DNA of 64,000 nt from contig VSSA01000005.1 of assembly GCA_008123405.1 (NCBI GenBank), forward strand, positions 1 to 64,000, in the 5' to 3' direction. The stretch comes from Nocardioides sp. BGMRC 2183 (GTDB lineage Bacteria > Actinomycetota > Actinomycetes > Propionibacteriales > Nocardioidaceae). A program made the position numbers and the translations under genes. Positions 44,408 through 52,821 of this stretch are shown one piece after another; the stretch's first letter is position 1, and each line of letters starts with the position of its first letter. The notes under the pieces are model-generated. The model was not told the DNA's origin. It saw only the letters and a list, made by a program, of their open reading frames with translations, and did no database searches.

Positions 44408-46175
44408 CCGCGGGCTGCCGCTCGAGCCCGAGCGCACCCATCTCGGGGAGGTCATGGATGCCCGAGTCGCTCGGGCCAGGAGGCAGGTCAGGGACGACGC
44501 AGACGCCGACTACGACCTGGTGAGCCGCCACTTCGACTTCCTGCACTACCTGTTGCGCGAGCCGCGGGTGATGGAGCAGCCGACGGTAGACCTGGTGCAG
44601 CACTTCCTCGACGGTGGTGCGGACGCGGCCAGCCCGCATCCGGACTTCTCGATGCGCGCCTACCTCCAGCGTCACCCGAAGCGAGCTGACGGGACGGTCC
44701 ATCCTTACGTCGCGTGGCTGCGGGAAGGTCGCGACCGGGGTGAGATCGCCGACCCGGCGCCGGCGATCGCGCCCGCTGCGACCGTCCTCGGGCTGCCACC
44801 CGTCGAACTGGCGGGCATGCTGGGTGCGAAGCGGGCCGACCTCAACGAGCGGCTCCGGCACGGACGGCTCGGCGAGATGTTCGCCGCTGCGGCGGAGGTG
44901 GAGCCGTTGATCGGCGCCGCGTGGGCGCGCAGCAGCACACCGAACATCCCTCCGCTCCTCGCCCCGTATGTGGTGCGCCAGTTGGCGGCTGTCCACGACT
45001 GCCATCGGCAGGCCGGATTCCGTCGGGCCCGTCTCGTCCTGGTGATCAACCGTCCGCGGTGGGGCGGCGGTCGTCGCATGGAGGGCCATGTCGCTCATGC
45101 GCTTGCCGGGAGTATCGATCCCGCCGAGATCGTCGTGATCTACACCGATGAGAGCGGTACGACGCCGCCCGGCCGCTTCCCGGACGGAGTGCGTGAAGTC
45201 GATTTCGCGAAGGTCGTTGAGGGGCTGAGCAACGTGGTCGCCGAGCGTGCCTTGATCGAGCTCATTCGCTCGTTCCATGCGGACTCGGTGGTCAACATCA
45301 ATGCACGCCTGCTCTATGAGGCGATGGCCGACTACGGCCAGGCGCTCGCGGCATCCGAGCGGCTGTTTCCTGTCTTCTTCTGTGGTGAGCAGTCGCCTCG
45401 CGGGCACTGGATGGGGTATCCGTTCCGGCATTTCTACCGGAACGTGGATATCTCTGCCGGCGTGGTCACCGACAGTGCTCACTGGCGCGACTGGTTCATC
45501 GACCACTACGCACTCGATGAGGTGTTGGCCGCCAAGCTGCACGTCTTCCGTGCGCCCGTCGACCCCGCGCTCCCCGTCGTCGACCGAGCTCGGAGACCCG
45601 CGGGAGGGCTGCTCGGGAGGCTGCGCGGGTTGCGACGACGCCGTCCGCGGGTCTACTGGGCGGGGCGTTGGGACCGTCAGAAACGCCTGGATCTCGTGTT
45701 CGAGATCGCCCGCCGGATGCCAGATGTCGACTTCTTGATGTGGGGCGAGGCAGTGCTCGGGAAGGGTGGCGCCGGCGACGCGATGCCGTCGAACATCGCG
45801 CTGCAGGGACGCTACGACCACATCACCGACGTCGACCTCGGCGCGGCCGACGCCTGGCTCTACACCTCCGGGTGGGACGGCGTGCCGAGCCAACTGCTGG
45901 AGATCGGCATGACCGGCGTCCCGATCGTCGGCACCTTGGTCGGAGGTACCGGCGAGGTGCTCGAGCCCGACCATGCCTGGGGCGTTCCCGCGGCCGCTGG
46001 GGCGGAGGCCTACGAGCGCGCGATCCGGGATGTCCTTGCCGACCCAGGACGAGCCCGCGACCGCGCACTCGCCCTTCGGGAGTGGTTGCTTCGCGACCGG
46101 AGTCAGCAGGCGTTCGCGGCGTACATCACTCCGCTCCTCCTCACCGACCAGACAGACAAGGAGCCGACGCGATGA
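44397..46175 (+). CDS. GT-B glycosyltransferase with helical N-terminal module (paralogue 1)
   Basis: A 592-residue protein. Residues about 30-130 are a helical module (FDFLHYLLREPRVMEQ, LVQHFLDGGAD, YLQRHPKRADG) seen in front of many surface-glycan transferases. Residues about 190-580 are GT-B: a first Rossmann half (LVLVINRPRWGGGRRMEGHVAHAL) and a second (VYWAGRWDRQKRLDLVFEIARRM, ADAWLYTSGWDGVPSQLLEIGMTGVPIVGT) with the donor-binding region of GT4 enzymes. GTG 44397 has AGGAGG about 10 bp upstream and overlaps the epimerase by 11 bp. The stop overlaps the GT2 gene. It is a paralogue of the protein at 46918. Confidence 0.83.
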   Translation: MPIDRGLPLEPERTHLGEVMDARVARARRQVRDDADADYDLVSRHFDFLHYLLREPRVMEQPTVDLVQHFLDGGADAASPHPDFSMRAYLQRHPKRADGTVHPYVAWLREGRDRGEIADPAPAIAPAATVLGLPPVELAGMLGAKRADLNERLRHGRLGEMFAAAAEVEPLIGAAWARSSTPNIPPLLAPYVVRQLAAVHDCHRQAGFRRARLVLVINRPRWGGGRRMEGHVAHALAGSIDPAEIVVIYTDESGTTPPGRFPDGVREVDFAKVVEGLSNVVAERALIELIRSFHADSVVNINARLLYEAMADYGQALAASERLFPVFFCGEQSPRGHWMGYPFRHFYRNVDISAGVVTDSAHWRDWFIDHYALDEVLAAKLHVFRAPVDPALPVVDRARRPAGGLLGRLRGLRRRRPRVYWAGRWDRQKRLDLVFEIARRMPDVDFLMWGEAVLGKGGAGDAMPSNIALQGRYDHITDVDLGAADAWLYTSGWDGVPSQLLEIGMTGVPIVGTLVGGTGEVLEPDHAWGVPAAAGAEAYERAIRDVLADPGRARDRALALREWLLRDRSQQAFAAYITPLLLTDQTDKEPTR

Positions 46176-46921
46176 GCAGCACCGATCTGACCCTGGTGGT
46201 CACCGTCCACGACGAGACCGCGGTCTGCGGTCCGACCATGCAGTCGGCCGAGGCCGCGATCGCGGCAGCGCGCGCGGCCGGACTCGACGTGCAGCAGATC
46301 GTGGCCCTGGACCGGGCCACCGACGCCACTCGGGCCTACTTCCAGCAGACCCGCTTCGACCAGTGGGACCGCCGCAGCTTCGACGTCGGCGACCTCGGCA
46401 AGGTGCGCAACGCCGTGCTGCCGCAGACCGATGGGCGCTACGTGGCGTTCCTCGATGCCGATGACCTGTTCAGCGAGAACTGGCTGGCCAGCGGCGTCGC
46501 CTACCTGCAGGACCGTGAGGCACGTTCCGAGACCGCCATCGCGCACCCGGAGCTGAACGTGATCTTCGACGCGGAGCAGTCGGTGCTCGTCAACATCGAC
46601 CAGGACTCGCCCCTGTTCACTCCCCACCAGCTCTATCTGCGCAATCCGTACGACGCCCTGTGCATCGCTGCGCGCGAGGCGTTTCTGGACGTCCCCTACC
46701 GTCCCAACGACATCGCGGCCGGACTCGCCTTCGAGGACTGGACCTGGGGGATCGAGACGATGTCGCGGGGATGGCGCCATGTCGTGGTGCCGGACACGAT
46801 CATCTTCAAACGGCGTCGGGACTCCTCGCTGGTCACTGCCAGCAGCGCCAGACGGGCGGTGGTCCGTTCGCTTCCCGAGATGGCCATCGATCGGGTCCGC
46901 GATCTCGGCGGACGCGGATGA
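46172..46921 (+). CDS. GT2-type (GT-A) glycosyltransferase
   Basis: A 249-residue transferase with the GT-A fold: LTLVVTVHDETAVCGPTMQSA at the N-terminus, VRNAVLPQTDGRYVAFLDADDLFS with the DAD metal/nucleotide motif near residue 93, and a C-terminal acceptor region (FEDWTWGIETMSRGWRHVVVPDT ... FKRRRDSSLV). The ED of FEDWTW is the likely catalytic acid site. Starts and stops overlap the two flanking GT-B genes by 4 bp each, so all three are coupled. A homologous domain forms the C-terminal half of the 750-residue protein at 52822. Confidence 0.87.
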   Translation: MSSTDLTLVVTVHDETAVCGPTMQSAEAAIAAARAAGLDVQQIVALDRATDATRAYFQQTRFDQWDRRSFDVGDLGKVRNAVLPQTDGRYVAFLDADDLFSENWLASGVAYLQDREARSETAIAHPELNVIFDAEQSVLVNIDQDSPLFTPHQLYLRNPYDALCIAAREAFLDVPYRPNDIAAGLAFEDWTWGIETMSRGWRHVVVPDTIIFKRRRDSSLVTASSARRAVVRSLPEMAIDRVRDLGGRG

Positions 46922-48735
46922 GGAGGGTCAGGGTCCGCGCGATCCGAGACCGGCTCCGGCGGCGGAACCCTGCTGCAGGCGGCGCCGAGAGGCCGCGCGG
47001 GCCGGCGTCGCATCCGCCCGCTGCTCCACTGGAGGAGACCCACCTGGGGCCGGTCATGGACGGAGCGGTCGCCCGCGCCCGCGGCAACGCCCGCCGGGCC
47101 GGGGACGACGCCGACTACGACCTCCTGCGGGACAACTTCGACCACATCCATTTCCTGTTGCAGGCCACCCGGGTCATCGACCAACCCGAGGTCGATCCGA
47201 TCGCGGTGTTCCTGCGCAACGGTGCGCGAGCGAAGGCGGCGCCCGAGGTCAACGTGTCGATGGCGGCCTACCTGCACCGGCACCCCGAACGGGCGGAGAG
47301 CGGGCACCCCTATCTCGCCTGGTTGCGCGAAGGGCGCGCGGCAGGGGAGTTGGCCGATCCGGCGCTCGGCCTGGAGGCGATGGCAGACGTGCTCGCGATC
47401 CCCGCTACCGAGGTGGCCGGACTGCTCGGCGACACCCGCACTGGCCTCACCCAACGGCTGCGGCACGGGGGTCTCGGCGAGATGATGGTGAAAGCCACCG
47501 AGATCGAGCCGCTCGTGGGAATGGTGTGGCCCGAGACGGTCCGGCCCGACATCGCGCCGTACGGGATCTCCGACGCACCTGCCATCGCCGCACTCCACGA
47601 CTGTCAACGTCAGGCTGGCTTCAGCCCGGCCCGGGCGGTGGTCATGGTGAACCGCCCTCGCTGGGGTGGGGGGCGAAGGGCGGAGGGGCACCTGGCCCAT
47701 GCCTTCAGCTCACTCCTCGGCGTTGACGACGTCGTGGTCGTCTACACCGACTTCGACGGTCCGACGCCACGCGACCGATTCCCCGACGGCATCAGGGAGG
47801 TGCAGGTGGCCGACCCGGTGGGTCGCTATGGCGTGTCCCGGGAGGACGCGCAACGGGTGCTGGTCACCTTGCTGCGCTCCTTCGGCGCCGACGTCGTCGT
47901 CAACATCAACTCGACACTGTTCTATGAGGCCCTGACGACGTACGGCCAGACGCTCGCAGCGACGGAGCGGATCTTTCACGTCATGTTCTGCAATGACCAG
48001 GGGCCGCGCGGCACCTGGGGCGGTCATCCGCTGAAGAACTTCTATCGTCACGTCGGGACCGCCACCGGCGTGATCACCGACAGCCACTACCTGCGCGACT
48101 GGCTGATCGACCACTTCGCCCTCGACTCCGCCCACGTCGACAAGCTGCACGTGTTCTCGGCCCCGGTGGACCCGACGGTTCCCGTCGCCCCCGATCCGGC
48201 GCCGCTGGTCGGCCGACGCCCTCAGGTCTTCTGGGCAGGGCGCATCGATCGGCAGAAGAAGCCGGAACTGGTCTTCGCGATCGCGCGCGCGATGCCCGAC
48301 GTCGACGTCCGGATGTGGGGCGAGGGCGTGGCCCAGCAGTTCGACCTCGACGAGATGCCCGACAACGTCACGATGGAGGGCGCGTACGCCGGGTTCGAGG
48401 AGCTCGACCTCGGCGTGGCAGATGCCTGGCTCTACACCTCCGGATGGGACGGCGTGCCGAGCCAGCTGCTGGAGGTCGCGATGACCGGTGTTCCCATTGT
48501 CGGCAGCCTCGTGGGCGGCACCGGTGAGGTGCTGGCGCCCGAACAGTCATGGCCGGTCGCCGATGTCGAGGACGCGGCCGGCTACGTGAGCGCGCTGCGT
48601 GAGGTACTGGCCGATCCCGCCCACGCGCGCCGTCGTGCGCGCGGCCTGCGGGGTCGACTGCTCGCCGAACGGACGGAGGCCGGGTACGTCGAGCACGTGG
48701 CTGCCGTTCTGCTGGCGCGCGACGCGATCAGCTGA
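46918..48735 (+). CDS. GT-B glycosyltransferase with helical N-terminal module (paralogue 2)
   Basis: A 605-residue paralogue of the protein at 44397 with the same order: basic head, helical module (FDHIHFLLQATRVID, VDPIAVFLRNGAR, YLHRHPERAESG), first Rossmann half (RAVVMVNRPRWGGGRRAEG) and second half (VFWAGRIDRQKKPELVFAIARAM, ADAWLYTSGWDGVPSQLLEVAMTGVPIVG). The paralogues share long identical runs, pointing to a tandem duplication around the GT2 gene. ATG 46918 overlaps the GT2 stop. Its 3' end overlaps the convergent pyruvyltransferase gene by 8 bp. Confidence 0.83.
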   Translation: MRRVRVRAIRDRLRRRNPAAGGAERPRGPASHPPAAPLEETHLGPVMDGAVARARGNARRAGDDADYDLLRDNFDHIHFLLQATRVIDQPEVDPIAVFLRNGARAKAAPEVNVSMAAYLHRHPERAESGHPYLAWLREGRAAGELADPALGLEAMADVLAIPATEVAGLLGDTRTGLTQRLRHGGLGEMMVKATEIEPLVGMVWPETVRPDIAPYGISDAPAIAALHDCQRQAGFSPARAVVMVNRPRWGGGRRAEGHLAHAFSSLLGVDDVVVVYTDFDGPTPRDRFPDGIREVQVADPVGRYGVSREDAQRVLVTLLRSFGADVVVNINSTLFYEALTTYGQTLAATERIFHVMFCNDQGPRGTWGGHPLKNFYRHVGTATGVITDSHYLRDWLIDHFALDSAHVDKLHVFSAPVDPTVPVAPDPAPLVGRRPQVFWAGRIDRQKKPELVFAIARAMPDVDVRMWGEGVAQQFDLDEMPDNVTMEGAYAGFEELDLGVADAWLYTSGWDGVPSQLLEVAMTGVPIVGSLVGGTGEVLAPEQSWPVADVEDAAGYVSALREVLADPAHARRRARGLRGRLLAERTEAGYVEHVAAVLLARDAIS

Positions 48736-49870
48736 CGGTGCCGAGCGCGTGCGGGATCTGGTTCTCCTCGTAGAACGCGACCAGCTCGCGATAGCAACCC
48801 TCGATCGCATCGGTCGTGGCATCCCAGTCGTGGTCGCGGATCGCCGCGACCGGATCGGACCACTGATCTTCGACGTCTGAGTACGGCAGGCGGTAGAGCC
48901 GGCAGAACTCAGCCAGACGTGAGTCGTAGACGTAGTAGTAGCAGGGGACACCCTGCGTCAGCGCCACCATGTTGCCGTGGAACCGGAAGCCGATCATGGC
49001 GTCGAGCTCGCGGGCATCGCCCAGCCACTCCTCGACACTGCGGACGCCCACCATGTGATCGACGAGCGACCTCGGAGTGAGACGGTCACCGTTCGGGAGA
49101 CGGTCCAGGATGGTGCGCGCCGCCTCCATCCGCTCCTCATCGGTTCGCTGCGGATCTGCCACGGTGTACTCGAGGGCGACGCCCTGCTCGAACAGGGAGA
49201 CGTGTTCGGCGGAGCGCAAGGCCCATCGGATGACGCGTCCGTGCTTGCGCAACGCGGCGCTGGCATTACGGCAGAACAACCCCTTGCGCAATCCGGTGTG
49301 GAGCGAGACGCCGAGGCGCTGGTGCTCACCTCCGAGCCGGTCGGGGAGGGAGACCGCGGGAGGCCGGAGGCTGTAGAACATCGACGGACAGCCCGTCAAC
49401 CGGACGTTCGTGACGCCCATCCGTTCCATCACCGCGGCGGTGAAGTCGCCGCGGACCGACACACTCACCGAGCGCTCGGCCAGCAGTCGGACGAAGTCCC
49501 GCGCATGTGGCACATCGTCGAGGTAGCTCGGGTCCTCGTGCTTGTCCTGGGCGCCCAGACCGACGACCACGATCGGGGCGTCGATGCTCTCGATGGTGCG
49601 GATCGCGCCGGCGTAGTCGAACCTGCGGCTCAGGTACGTCGAGCCACGCACCAACGCGGCACGCACCGGCGTGGTGAGCTCGGTGCCGAACATCGCGCGG
49701 ACCGTGTCGCCCTCACCAGTCGTGCGCACCTGGCGGAGCAGCGAGGCGCAGACCAGCATGTCGCCGTAGTTGGGGTTGCGCCCGCCCTGTCCGGGTGGGC
49801 GCCAGCCGACCTGGCCGTCGATCAACTCGTGATTGAAATGGATCAGCGCCAAGGGCGCGTCAGTAGCCAT
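48728..49870 (-). CDS. polysaccharide pyruvyltransferase family protein
   Basis: A 380-residue enzyme of the family that places a pyruvate ketal on glycan sugars using phosphoenolpyruvate (CsaB, WcaK, GumL relatives). Family parts are NPNYGDMLVCASLLRQV near residue 32, IVVVGLGAQDK (around 105), ERSVSVSVRGDFTAAVMERMGV, RLTGCPSMF and the C-terminal IGFRFHGNMVALTQGVPCYYYVYDSR with its conserved Arg/His. I chose ATG 49870 (MATDAPLALIHFNHE), which lies inside the last codons of the sulfotransferase gene (11-bp overlap). It is the third gene of the run cysH-sqdB, sulfotransferase, pyruvyltransferase. Confidence 0.83.
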   Translation of the reverse strand: MATDAPLALIHFNHELIDGQVGWRPPGQGGRNPNYGDMLVCASLLRQVRTTGEGDTVRAMFGTELTTPVRAALVRGSTYLSRRFDYAGAIRTIESIDAPIVVVGLGAQDKHEDPSYLDDVPHARDFVRLLAERSVSVSVRGDFTAAVMERMGVTNVRLTGCPSMFYSLRPPAVSLPDRLGGEHQRLGVSLHTGLRKGLFCRNASAALRKHGRVIRWALRSAEHVSLFEQGVALEYTVADPQRTDEERMEAARTILDRLPNGDRLTPRSLVDHMVGVRSVEEWLGDARELDAMIGFRFHGNMVALTQGVPCYYYVYDSRLAEFCRLYRLPYSDVEDQWSDPVAAIRDHDWDATTDAIEGCYRELVAFYEENQIPHALGTVS

Positions 49871-50573
49871 ACAGCTCGAAGTCCTTGGCATAGACGGTCT
49901 GCACCCGGCGTACCAGGTCGGGGCGGCCGTCGTAGGCGCTCGCTTCTCCGGCGCGGGAGGAGATGTTGCGGACCTGGTAGGGCACGTCGGGCAGGCCCGC
50001 CTCCTCGCGGATCAGAGCCAGGTCGGTATCGAAGGACTCCAGGCGGCCGATCCGGTCGTAGTGCAGGACCGGGTGCATCAGGTTGACGTGTTGTGGACGC
50101 CAGTGCGGGTTCATCTCCGTCACGGGATCCTGCTGTTCGACGGCGGTCACGAACTGCTCGAAGCTGACCTCGCTCTCGACGTCCTCGGTCAGACCGAGCG
50201 TGCGTTGGATCTCGACGCGTCGCTTCGGCTGCCGCACGACCTTGTCGCGATAAGCCGATTCGAACCGGCGCAACGGGTCGCGGACGAAGGAGAACCGGTA
50301 GGCCGCGCCGCCGAGCATCTCCGAGACCACCGGCCAGCCCAGGTCACGCGGCCGCGGCAGTCGGTGCTCGGTGTGGACGTTGGCAGGTGCGAAGTCGTGC
50401 TCGCCCGAATGGAGCCGGTCGAGCCACACCAGCACCGTCGAGCAGCCGGCCTTGGGGTTCTTCACGTAGAACAACAGGTGGCTGGGGAGCGGGAACAGGT
50501 GGTAGTTCAGGCTGGGCTTGCCGGGGAAGTACGGCGTCAGTTCACGCCTGGCCGGTCCCTTCGGATCCGGCAT
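49860..50573 (-). CDS. carbohydrate-type (family 2) sulfotransferase
   Basis: A 237-residue enzyme resembling the sulfotransferase family 2 group (HNK-1 and chondroitin sulfotransferase relatives). The PAPS-binding loop is LLFYVKNPKAGCSTVLVWL (5'-phosphosulfate binding, about residues 33-51), and the 3'-phosphate site is RFSFVRDPLRRFESAYRDKV. A histidine-containing segment (HWRPQHVNLMHPVLHYDRIGRLE) follows, typical of the family. It is a different family from the four P-loop paralogues nearby. ATG 50573 is one base after the cysH-sqdB stop, so its product is made with the sulfite/sulfoquinovose enzyme. Confidence 0.83.
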   Translation of the reverse strand: MPDPKGPARRELTPYFPGKPSLNYHLFPLPSHLLFYVKNPKAGCSTVLVWLDRLHSGEHDFAPANVHTEHRLPRPRDLGWPVVSEMLGGAAYRFSFVRDPLRRFESAYRDKVVRQPKRRVEIQRTLGLTEDVESEVSFEQFVTAVEQQDPVTEMNPHWRPQHVNLMHPVLHYDRIGRLESFDTDLALIREEAGLPDVPYQVRNISSRAGEASAYDGRPDLVRRVQTVYAKDFELYGY

Positions 50574-50574
50574 C

Positions 50575-52665
50575 TCAGGCGGAAGTGTCGGCAGCGGCCT
50601 TCGCCGCAGCCGACTCGTTGCTCCACACCGACACACACGGGATCTTGCTGCGGTCGCAGCGGTCGGCGTACTTCCTGGTGATCTCGGTGACCTCGGCCAT
50701 CAGGCCCTCGCTGAGGGTGATCGGAGTCAGACCGAGGTGCAGGAAGCGGTCGTTGGCGACGTGCAGCTCGTTCTCGTCCGCTTCGTTGCGCGGGTTCGGA
50801 ACGTTGGTCATCGCGACGCCGGTGCGGTCGGAGATCATCTTGGCGAGGTCGCGCACCCGGTGGGTCTCGGTCATCTGGTTGAAGACCGAGACGCGATCAC
50901 CCTTGGCGGGCGGGTTGTCGATGGCGATCTGGATGCACTTGACCGTGTCCTGGATGTGGATGAACGCGCGGGTCTGCCCACCGGTGCCGTGCACCGTGAG
51001 GGGGTAGTCGACCCCGGCCTGCATCAGGAACCTGTTCAGGACGGTCCCGTAGTCGCCGTCGTAGTCGAACCGGTTGATCAGACGCTCGTCGAGCTTGGTC
51101 TCGGCCGTCTGCGTGCCCCACACGATGCCCTGGTGCAGGTCGGTCGCCCGGACATGGTCGTTCTTCGCGTAGTAGGCGAAGAGCAGCTGGTCCTGGGTCT
51201 TGGTCATGTGGTAGATCGAGCCCGGGTTGGCGGGGTAGAGGATCTCCTGCTCGACCAGCCCGTTCTCGCCGGCGTCGACCTGGACGGTGAGGTAACCCTC
51301 CGGGATCTGCATCCCGGCGGTGCCGTACCCGTAGACGCCCATCGTGCCGAGGTGGACGACGTGGATGTCGAGACCCGACTCGACGACCGCGGCCAGCACG
51401 TTGTTGGTGGCGTTGAGGTTGTTGCTCACCGTGTAGCGCTTGTGGCGGCTGGACTTCATCGAGTACGGCGCTGCGCGCTGCTCGGCGAAGTGGACCAGCG
51501 CGTCCGGCTTCCAGTCCTCGAGGAGGTCGAGCAGACGCTGGTAGTTGACCGCGACGTCGATGTCGTGGAACGCGATGTCCTTGCCGGCGACCTCCTTCCA
51601 GGCGCGCAGCCGCTCGCCGATGGGACGGATCGGCGTCAGGGACTCGCACTCCAGCTCGATGTCGATCTTGCGGCGGGAGAGGTTGTCGACGATCGCGACC
51701 TCGTTGCCCTGGTTGGACAGGTGCAACGCGGTGGGCCAGCCGCAGAAGCCGTCCCCTCCGAGGATCAGTACTCGCATTGCATTCCCTTCGTCGTTCCTTG
51801 CAGTGGTCGTGCCGTCTGTGCTGCCTGCGGGCCTGGTCGTGCCCGACTCCGGTGAGGATAGGGAGACGCCGGTCGTGTCCGACGGTGAGGTGTCCGCGGC
51901 CGGCCGGGGGTTCGCGGAGTCATTGTCGTCCACCGGTGTCGGCTGGGTCGGCGCCACGCCACCGGCACGTTCGAACTTCCCGGTGACCGGGTTGAGGTGG
52001 ATGCCGCATTCCTTCACGCTGTCCACCTCCCACCACCAGCGCCCAGCGCGCTGGTCCTCGCCGGGAGAGATCGCGCGGGTGCAGGGCGCACACCCGATGC
52101 TCGTGTAGCCCTTGTCGAAGAGCTCGTTGTAAGGGACCCGATGGTCGCGGATGTAGGCCCACACCTGGTCGTGGGTCCAGTCCAGCATCGGGTTGAACTT
52201 CTGCAGACCGTTCGTCTCGTCCCAGGCGGAGACCTCGAGGTTGCGTCGGGTCTCTCCGTGCTCGCGTCGGAGGCCGGCGATCCAGGACCGCTTGCCGGCC
52301 AGGAACCGCTGGAGTGGTGCGACCTTGCGCACGGCACAGCAGCCCTCGCGCAGCTCTACACTGCCGTAGAAGCCGTTCTGTCCGTGCTCGCTGGTCCAGG
52401 CGCGGACCTCGTCGGGATCGGGCCCGATCAGCGTGATGACCGGTCCGTAGCGACGGTGCACATTGTGCGCGAGGGCGTGCGTCTCCTCGGGCAAGCGCCC
52501 CGTGTCGATGCTGAACACCTCGATGTCCAGGCCGTGTCGCGCGATCAGGTCGGTCATCACCATGGCCTCCGGGCCGAACGCGTTGGCGAGTGCGGCCGGA
52601 CTCCAGTCCCGCTCGATGATCCGCAGCAGCGCGAGCGTCTCGGCGACGGCTTCGCGGTAGATCAA
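50575..52665 (-). CDS. fused APS reductase (CysH) - UDP-sulfoquinovose synthase (SqdB)
   Basis: One 696-codon open frame. Residues 1-236 are an APS-type reductase: FSIDTGRLPEETHAL, the [4Fe-4S] cysteines C109-C110 (EGCCAVRK), C192 and C195 (GCAPCTRAISPGEDQRAGRW), and the catalytic C220 in KECGIH. Residues 237-296 are a Pro/Thr/Ser/Asp linker. Residues 297-696 are SqdB: NAD loop VLILGGDGFCGW, T441 in GTMGVYG, Y485 and K489 in YHMTK; in SqdB-domain numbering these are T145, Y189, K193, matching the plant SQD1 site. Reductase makes sulfite; SqdB adds sulfite to UDP-glucose to give UDP-sulfoquinovose. The start is TTG 52665 (GGAG upstream). An internal ATG at 51777 behind GAAGGGA could also yield SqdB alone. 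Confidence 0.9.
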   Translation of the reverse strand: MIYREAVAETLALLRIIERDWSPAALANAFGPEAMVMTDLIARHGLDIEVFSIDTGRLPEETHALAHNVHRRYGPVITLIGPDPDEVRAWTSEHGQNGFYGSVELREGCCAVRKVAPLQRFLAGKRSWIAGLRREHGETRRNLEVSAWDETNGLQKFNPMLDWTHDQVWAYIRDHRVPYNELFDKGYTSIGCAPCTRAISPGEDQRAGRWWWEVDSVKECGIHLNPVTGKFERAGGVAPTQPTPVDDNDSANPRPAADTSPSDTTGVSLSSPESGTTRPAGSTDGTTTARNDEGNAMRVLILGGDGFCGWPTALHLSNQGNEVAIVDNLSRRKIDIELECESLTPIRPIGERLRAWKEVAGKDIAFHDIDVAVNYQRLLDLLEDWKPDALVHFAEQRAAPYSMKSSRHKRYTVSNNLNATNNVLAAVVESGLDIHVVHLGTMGVYGYGTAGMQIPEGYLTVQVDAGENGLVEQEILYPANPGSIYHMTKTQDQLLFAYYAKNDHVRATDLHQGIVWGTQTAETKLDERLINRFDYDGDYGTVLNRFLMQAGVDYPLTVHGTGGQTRAFIHIQDTVKCIQIAIDNPPAKGDRVSVFNQMTETHRVRDLAKMISDRTGVAMTNVPNPRNEADENELHVANDRFLHLGLTPITLSEGLMAEVTEITRKYADRCDRSKIPCVSVWSNESAAAKAAADTSA

Positions 52666-52821
52666 GGACGACTCCGGGAGGGTTGGTGGGTGGACGCTGG
52701 GAAGGCCCCGCTGCCGACCGGCGATGCTAGCATCGAGTGACCGTGATCCAGCCTTGGCGAGGCCCGGCGTGAGGCCGGCCGCACGCCGGCAGAAGTGTCT
52801 TCGAGGAGTCCGACGTTCTCC

